From Phalacrocorax aristotelis (lineage: Eukaryota; Chordata; Aves; Suliformes; Phalacrocoracidae): DNA of 64,000 bases. Made by a program: the position numbers and the translations under genes. The stretch covers positions 53,036,621 through 53,100,620 of the forward strand of contig NC_134280.1 of assembly GCF_949628215.1 (NCBI RefSeq), read 5' to 3'. Below are positions 57,784 to 64,000 of the stretch, piece by piece. Positions within the stretch are counted from its first letter, which is position 1, and every line of letters starts with the position of its first letter. The notes beneath the pieces were generated by a model that was not told the origin of the DNA, made no database searches, and saw only the letters and a list, made by a program, of their open reading frames with translations.

Positions 57784-60700
57784 CAGCCCTCACCATAGTG
57801 GATGAGCTGTCCTCCAGAGCAGAGGCTGTGTTGGGCAGGGGCTGGGGCAGTGTCTAGCAAGTGCTACGCTGCTACCAACTCATGCATTTATTTTGGCTGC
57901 AGGCATGAGAAACCTCCCACTGTTTTGGTGAGGGGCTCAGAGGGGATTTGTGCCAGCTGGGAGTGACAACTGTTGAGCATTCCCAGTGGCTTATCAGCTT
58001 CATGCCTTAGGCACAAGGCTGGGATTAAGACTTGCCCTATTCCAAGAGCTACTCTTAGAAACAAGTCTGCACCAGCCCAAAAAAAGGCTGAGAGCCCATT
58101 CCTTCATCATATACCTGCTCTCTTCCCCAGCCCTGTGGTTAGTCTAGATTCTTCTGGGTCAGAAAGCCAAAATGCCTCAGTTGGAGAGGTGCATGCTTGC
58201 TCCTGTACAACACTGGTTCTGTTTGTATACCAATTGGTAATTGCTTGGGTGATTTTTATCTGCTGCAAGGTGAGCTAGTATGTGCATCTCATGTTAGGAT
58301 TGATTGTGGAATGATTTAATCTGTTCCTGTCTAATGTGGTCCCATGGACAAGATGAGTTGTGGTCTAGTAGCACTGGTAAGCCAGAACTATAAGGTTGAC
58401 CTGCTTCTGGTTTCTTGTGTTGGGAATATCGAAGAGGCAGGGCAATGAACTTTCCAACTACTGATCAGCTTTTTGAGTGTTTTCCTTGTCCTATGCACTC
58501 CTGCACCCTAGAAAAATGCAGCTTTCTACACAAATCAGAACAGAATCTTGCCTGGGATTTGCTGCAAACTGCCAGATGCTACTGAGGGAGGGCATGGGGG
58601 TTCTTGGAGTGGAAAGTTTAGATATAATCTGCATGCACTAGGAAAACTTTCTCTCTCTTCCCAAAGTTAGAGGGCTTTGTGCCCTATAACCTCAAAATTT
58701 GGGGTCTCTTAAAACAGTCCATGCTCTTAAAATCACTCTTGCTACTATCTCAGCATCCCAGCTGATTTGAAGCCTGCTCTGCTCTGGGTCTTGGAGACCT
58801 TGTGGGCGGTAACTTCCATGGCATATGACTGTGCCAGAGTCTGTATGTGTGTTTGACTAGTGAGGCAGAGAAATGCTAAGACACACACAGCAAAAGGAAA
58901 TCAGCTCTTAATTTATTTGCCTTCCCTGTCATGCTTGGCTATGTTTGATGAGTCTCCTTCAGAGCTTTGTGTGCTCAGGAGAAATTCTGCAACAAGCAAG
59001 ATTTGTAAGCATGTTCCCCCTTGCCGCATAATGAAGCAAAGGCGAAGGGACAGACGGACTTGTTTTATTGCCAGCAGAAAGGCCAGAGCTGAAAACCCAG
59101 GGACAATAGGGAAAATACTATTTGAGAAACTTGGGTGGGTTTGTGATAAGCTGGAAGGAAATTGAGCTAGAATCTGAGCCAAGAGGATTTCTAAGGGTTA
59201 GGCTTCCCTGCTGCTGGTTGAGTGCTTGTGGGTGGAGGGCGGTCACCCACTCTTGGACCCCAACTGTTCTCCTGGACTCTCCTACAACTGCAGTCAACCC
59301 CAAACTGGGAATGGTGTGGAGAGTGTCAGCATGGAGGAGTCATTTATCATGCAATGGAAAAACCATTTGCATGCTGGAGTCCCTTGGCTGCACCAGCTGT
59401 TGTATGTGGAGCAGATTGAGAGCTGCAGGAACCCGATACCGCTGCAGATGGTCCCAAGCAGAGAGCTGCAGATGCTGGGGGCTGTAGGAACACACTCTGC
59501 TTTACTGGTTTTCTTGCACTTGAAGGAAACCTCCTAATCTCCCTGGGAGGAAATGGCTGGGCAGGAGCATGTCCTTTCCTCTGCCTGGGCAGTTGTGAGC
59601 TCTGCTGGGCATGCAGCCCTCTATCTGCCATGGGCATGTAGCACACTTGGCTGTCCTGGAGTGCTGAACCTTTATGGGCAATTCACAGGGCTTTGTGGAA
59701 ATGAGTGGGAGAGAACCACCTGTAATTGCTAGACAAGATGCTGCCCCTGTACAGTCCAGGGTATCGCTCATGGCAGGCCAAATAGTATGAATAAACTTGT
59801 TGTTTTCTTGTCTTGCAGCTGAGCTTGGTCCTGGCTCGATGCAACTCTCAATGCCACTATTTCCTCTGTTCCACAGAAGACAATTGAAGGATATTTTTCT
59901 TCTCCTCCTGCATGACGTCAGTCTGCTTCGGTACAGCCTGACTCCTCTTGGGGTGTGAGCAATACCCCATGCTGCCTCCAGTTGGATGAAAGGAACTACA
60001 TCAGCTGACAAATCCCATCCCTGTTTTAAACTTCTATGTGACTTCATGGTTTCTTTTTTTGTTATCTGGCTCTGCTATGGAGGCGGGAAGCTGTGGCTCT
60101 GCTCCCTCTCTGCCTCTCCTTTCTCAAGTGTTGGAAGAGAGGGATCTGCTGCCCTGCCAAACTGGCAGGGCTTTTGCTACATGATGAAGAATTTCTACTT
60201 TTATGGCTCTTGGTGGCTGGGTGGTGGGAGAGAGGGAGCTCAACAGAAACCTGGTAAAAGAATCAGTGTTTGGTAGGAGGGCAATAGGCAGATACTGAGC
60301 ATGAGGAGACTGCAAGGACCACTTGTCACCTTGTTGGTGCCACCTATGGGTAAAGTCCTCCCTGTTTACAACACAGCCTCTGTCCCTCTACATCTGCTTT
60401 GAGGGACTTCCATCTATTCTGTGTACATCAAATCACATTCAACTTAGTCCTGTTTATTTCTTTAGTTCCCAGATCATCCTTTAATCATAGTTACGTACCC
60501 ATGCCAAATGTTCTTGCCACTTTTCTGTCTTGACAGTGGCAATAGCAGCTTTGTTTCAAATAGCTGCTGCCTTCCTCTCCCTGTCTAGCATGGGTTGGAG
60601 ATCTCCTTTCCCAGGTAAGGAGTGCTGATCACTGGCATTATCTCCCTTCTTTGGGAAAGGGATTTGCTTGTTCTCTAACCTGTGGGCTCCAATGCCAGCA

Positions 60701-63673
60701 ACTGGAACACTTGTTCTGAATGTCACAGGTGTTGGGTACATTGATAACCTGCCTGCTGTGCTCCTGGAGGTAGGCATAATATCTGGGAAATGGCTGCTTC
60801 TCTTATGTTGGAAGCTGCCCTAGTGAAAAGGCATCCTAATGAGTTGTTTGGGGAGGTCAAGGCTTGCTGTGAACATGGGGAAACTGAGCCCCTAAAGAGT
60901 GGCAATCTGGTCTTGGACCTGAGATCTATAAATCAGTTCTCAGGGCTGTTTCTGAGCTCTCCCGCATCTTCATACTTCATGGTGTTAGCATGTTCCCCAT
61001 CCCTTCTTTCAAGTCTTATTCCTGCCCTCTTTTCATACAGAAATAATTTTGCAACTTGTTTCTGCTCTCCTGGAGTGAGGGTGGCTTTTCTCTCTTCCTG
61101 CATCAATTTGCTTTCTGCTTAAATTTACTGTGTCCTGGATTTTTTTTTTTGTAAGCATTTAATAAAATTTGAGGAAGATGTTGTAACAATGGCAACCGAG
61201 GATTTTGTTGATGTAGGAGTTCCTGCAGCAAAGCTGTTCTCCAAGACCTTGCAGCTCTCTGCTTCAGCAGAAAGTGGAGGAGAAACATCAGGCTGAGTGA
61301 CAAGAAAAGGAGCTCTATGTATGCAGAAAAGGGGCTTTCCGTGTGCTCGCCCCATTTAAAGGAGATCCTTTATTGTTATTGGGGGTAACCATGGGTAATT
61401 GCAAAAATGGGAATGAGTGGTGTTTGGGTGAAAGATGGAGCAGCATGCAGAAGACTTCCTAGGGAGTGATCAGCTAGGAGAAGCAGAGAGCTTAGCTCCA
61501 CAATTAATAGACCTAAGCAGCATCACAGGCTTCAACCAAAATCACTGGCAATGTCAGCTATAAAAAATAATCCTGTATAGGCCACTTATACAGCTGCGAC
61601 GAGGTCAGGATAGCTGTCTCTACAGGAACGCAGCACCATAATGAGCTGACTACCCTATCTGGAACCATCTAATGAAAAACCTTTTTATGGAGGTGATCTT
61701 CCAAGTAATAACATTTCTATGGTATAGAGACAGCAAATAGTTTCTGCTGTCCTTAGCTATGCTTTCCTAAAGTGTTAGGAACACAAAAATTTTCAGATAT
61801 CACTTCTTGCTGACGTCTTTTTGCTCATTGGTACCCTTGTCCTCTCTAACCTCTGCTTCAGCTCCTCCTAGAAGCAGGAATTCAAGGAGTCTCTCTTCCT
61901 CAGAGAGCACTGAGAAGCAAGGACACTATTTGGACCATCTTCCTGCCTTCAGCTCTTCCTCTGCCATGCTTGGATTTTCAAGTGAGACCAGAGCGGTAGC
62001 AATGGGATGTATAGAGATGTCCTGGTGTGAGGCAAAAGTTGTGCTACTGTGCCCTTGCATGCATGCAAACTGGCTGCACCAATTTGTTTCAACTCTGTTC
62101 TGCAGTTGGCTGGTGGAAAGGATGGCCAGAAATTTCTCCTGTTACTGTTCCTGTTCCCTGCCATCTTGGAAAGTGCAGAAAAGGCTTCAAAGGCTGCTTG
62201 CGTGAGATTCCTTCTCTAAGGAGGGTTATTAAGCAGGGCATATCTTCCCCACTTAAAGCCAATGTGGACCTACCTGTGGCTTCAACAAAAACAACTGCCA
62301 TACTTCGGGTTCTCATTGCAGCACGGAAGTGACCATGTTACATGGAAAACCTCTAGGGAGACCAGAGTACTCTAGTGGTGGTGAGGAACTAGGGAAAGAC
62401 CTGGCATGGACCAGATGTGTGTAGCTCTTCATGAGGTACCTATATCTGCTGGGGAAATTCTTCCACAATTAAATTAACTTTACAATCTGCTCTTTCTCCT
62501 CCTAAAGTAACATGGTGCCAATGTGGTGGCGGGGAGTGACAGTGGGGTTACCAGAATGGTGAAAGATACCCCACCTCCCCACCCCCCAAAAAGGGGTGCT
62601 GTAGCCCAGGTGTTCTGGGTGTGTATCTTGGGCAATGCCAAGAGGAACGAAGGCTCATTTCTCCCCTCAGCAGCAAGAACAGGGCATTGTGGCTGGTTTC
62701 ATTGCTCACTTCAGAAAATGTGGCATCTGTGAAGTGCTTCTGCTCATTTTTTTTGCTAAAATAAAAAGCTTCTGCAGGGAAATCTGCTGTGGAGTAACCT
62801 CTGTGCATGGTGGTGAAGTTCTGCAACCTTTGCAAAGCCAGCCTGCTTCCAGCTCTCCTGTGCATCTCTGCGCGTCACTGGGAACTCCACTCTCCTAGGG
62901 ATGTGAAGAGTGCTTCTGGGGACTCTGAGTAAAGGAGAGTAGGCTGTGCTTCTCTGTAGCAGTTACTGGTCTGGTCTTATTCAGTAGCTGACTGCTCCCT
63001 TTCTTGCATTCATTTTTTCACAAGCTCAAACTTTTTTTTCCCCCTCTCTCTCAGCATTGGCATACCTGAGATTCATTGTCAGACTTTAGCTTTATCTTCT
63101 CCTGGGACTGTTGCAATTTAACTGTAACAAGGACCAACTGAGGCATTGAGAGTGTCTTGCTTCAGGACTGGTGGAGAAAAGCAATGCTTTCCTCTTCCCT
63201 GTCTCTATTGGCTGCTTGTGTTGCCATGCTAGCCCAAATTACCATCCCCTCAGCAGGTCAATGGTGCCCGAATGTTGGGGCTTGAAGTTCATGCCATGTG
63301 GGCTCTCAGTGCTCTGACTTTGAGGCATACCTCGAGGTGTTGCTTCTCTCAAATTTCTTCTTCCCCTCTGCTGCATGTTTAGATTATGCAGAAGGGGAAT
63401 GCCATTTTGTACAGCACCCACTCTTAAATGACTCTTTGATGGGCTATAGTAATACTGAAACAGGCTGCTTGTCTTTCTGTAGCAGGCTTCAGGGCTGCCT
63501 TTTTTTTTTTAACAAGCTTTAACAGATTATTCTATGTGAGTATGTGAGACGGGATTGAAAAACATGGTCCAAGATCATTGCAATGCCTCTTTCCTGCAGG
63601 CCATAAAACAGCATTATTTAAACTTGGGGAAACTTAATTGATGGAAAACTCAAGTCTGTTTTGAATGTTGTGT

Positions 63674-63683
63674 TTATATATAG
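63674..63683 (+). promoter_or_regulatory. Perfect MEF2 consensus, also TATA-like
   Basis: TTATATATAG matches YTA(A/T)4TAR exactly and could also serve as a TATA element; an E-box CACTTG follows at 63684-63689 and a TATAAAAT at about 63736-63743. A muscle role is suggested by the expected neighbour TNNT3 beyond the right edge, but no exon is visible in this window. Confidence 0.35.
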
Positions 63684-64000
63684 CACTTGTTCTGCCTCGA
63701 GACTGGGGGCTAGGCTTCATCTGGTTCTCTTTCTAGGTATAAAATAATTAGAGGCTCATTTTTATGACCATCCTTATGTATGTGAACTGGCTAATTAACA
63801 GATCTGCTCAACCCTTGCTTGCAGCTCAGCACTGGGCCTCCAGTGAGCTGGTGGACACAAGGGGCTAAATTTTCAAACTACTTTCTTCCTTGAAATGTGT
63901 CTCCAGTTTCTGCTCTTTGAAGGAAAGGTCAGACTCAGAGACACCTGGGCCTGAATATCAGAGCTTCCCCTCCTGCCACCACCACCTTTGGGAAGAAGGA

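Larger units (their letters stand above)
56276..63600. other. Upstream region of PRR33, no recognised exon
   Basis: About 7.3 kb with no coding exon I can support on either strand. The PRR33 promoter and 5' UTR exon(s) are expected here but none could be chosen: minus-strand donor-like sites exist without other support. No CpG-rich stretch and no CR1 copy is seen. The CA/C/A tract at 57636-57713 is listed separately. Confidence 0.5.

Noticed and set aside
59815-59990. Possible exon after TTTTCTTGTCTTGCAG near 59818
   Set aside because: The acceptor looks good, but downstream there is no usable frame matching a known protein and no matching donor. It could be a cryptic site.
63600-64000. TNNT3 first exon
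   Set aside because: Expected by gene order, but no troponin T coding sequence or convincing first-exon donor is visible. Only MEF2/TATA-like motifs are reported.
1-64000. tRNA, rRNA, CRISPR array, operon or prokaryotic mobile element
   Set aside because: The window is spliced vertebrate DNA. I saw no cloverleaf genes, regularly spaced repeats or bacterial signals by eye; a dedicated tRNA or microRNA scan was not possible.

Overview
This is vertebrate nuclear DNA, almost certainly from a bird. Three things point that way. The only interspersed repeats I can recognise are two CR1 LINE copies, one carrying a long reverse-transcriptase frame and one a bare 3' tail, and overall repeat density is low. 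The genes are split into small exons with compact introns. The predicted proteins are sauropsid orthologues of vertebrate genes. A crocodilian or turtle is less likely but is not excluded by the sequence alone. The species cannot be named.

The window holds three protein-coding genes in the vertebrate order TNNI2 - LSP1 - PRR33, which in mammals lies just before TNNT3. From left to right: (1) 1-1690, a 5'-truncated CR1 LINE on the minus strand, cut by the window edge. (2) 3392-9298, TNNI2 (fast skeletal troponin I) on the plus strand, complete from TATA box to poly(A) signal. It has one non-coding exon and seven coding exons, one of them only 7 nt long. Intron 1 carries a cluster of muscle-type motifs where an intronic enhancer is known in quail. 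(3) 10.1-50.2 kb, LSP1 (lymphocyte-specific protein 1, an F-actin-binding protein) on the plus strand. It has two alternative first exons about 13 kb apart (10193-10272 and 23087-23145), both phase-compatible with the same nine downstream coding exons. (4) 54.6-56.3 kb, PRR33 (proline-rich 33) on the minus strand, tail to tail with LSP1, with its whole 542-residue coding sequence in one exon. (5) 56.3-64.0 kb, no recognisable coding exon; the upstream, possibly untranslated, part of PRR33 and the approach to TNNT3 would be expected here.

Most of the rest is intron (LSP1 first introns together span about 26 kb) with a few simple-sequence tracts, several of them G-quadruplex-prone. I found no tRNA, rRNA, CRISPR, operon or prokaryotic structure, and nothing that looks like an undescribed system. 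The points most worth a second look are regulatory and architectural: paired LSP1 promoters, the TNNI2 intronic motif cluster, a perfect CArG box in the LSP1 intron, a splice donor 25 nt after the LSP1 stop, the convergent LSP1/PRR33 ends, and a lightly damaged CR1 reverse-transcriptase frame.
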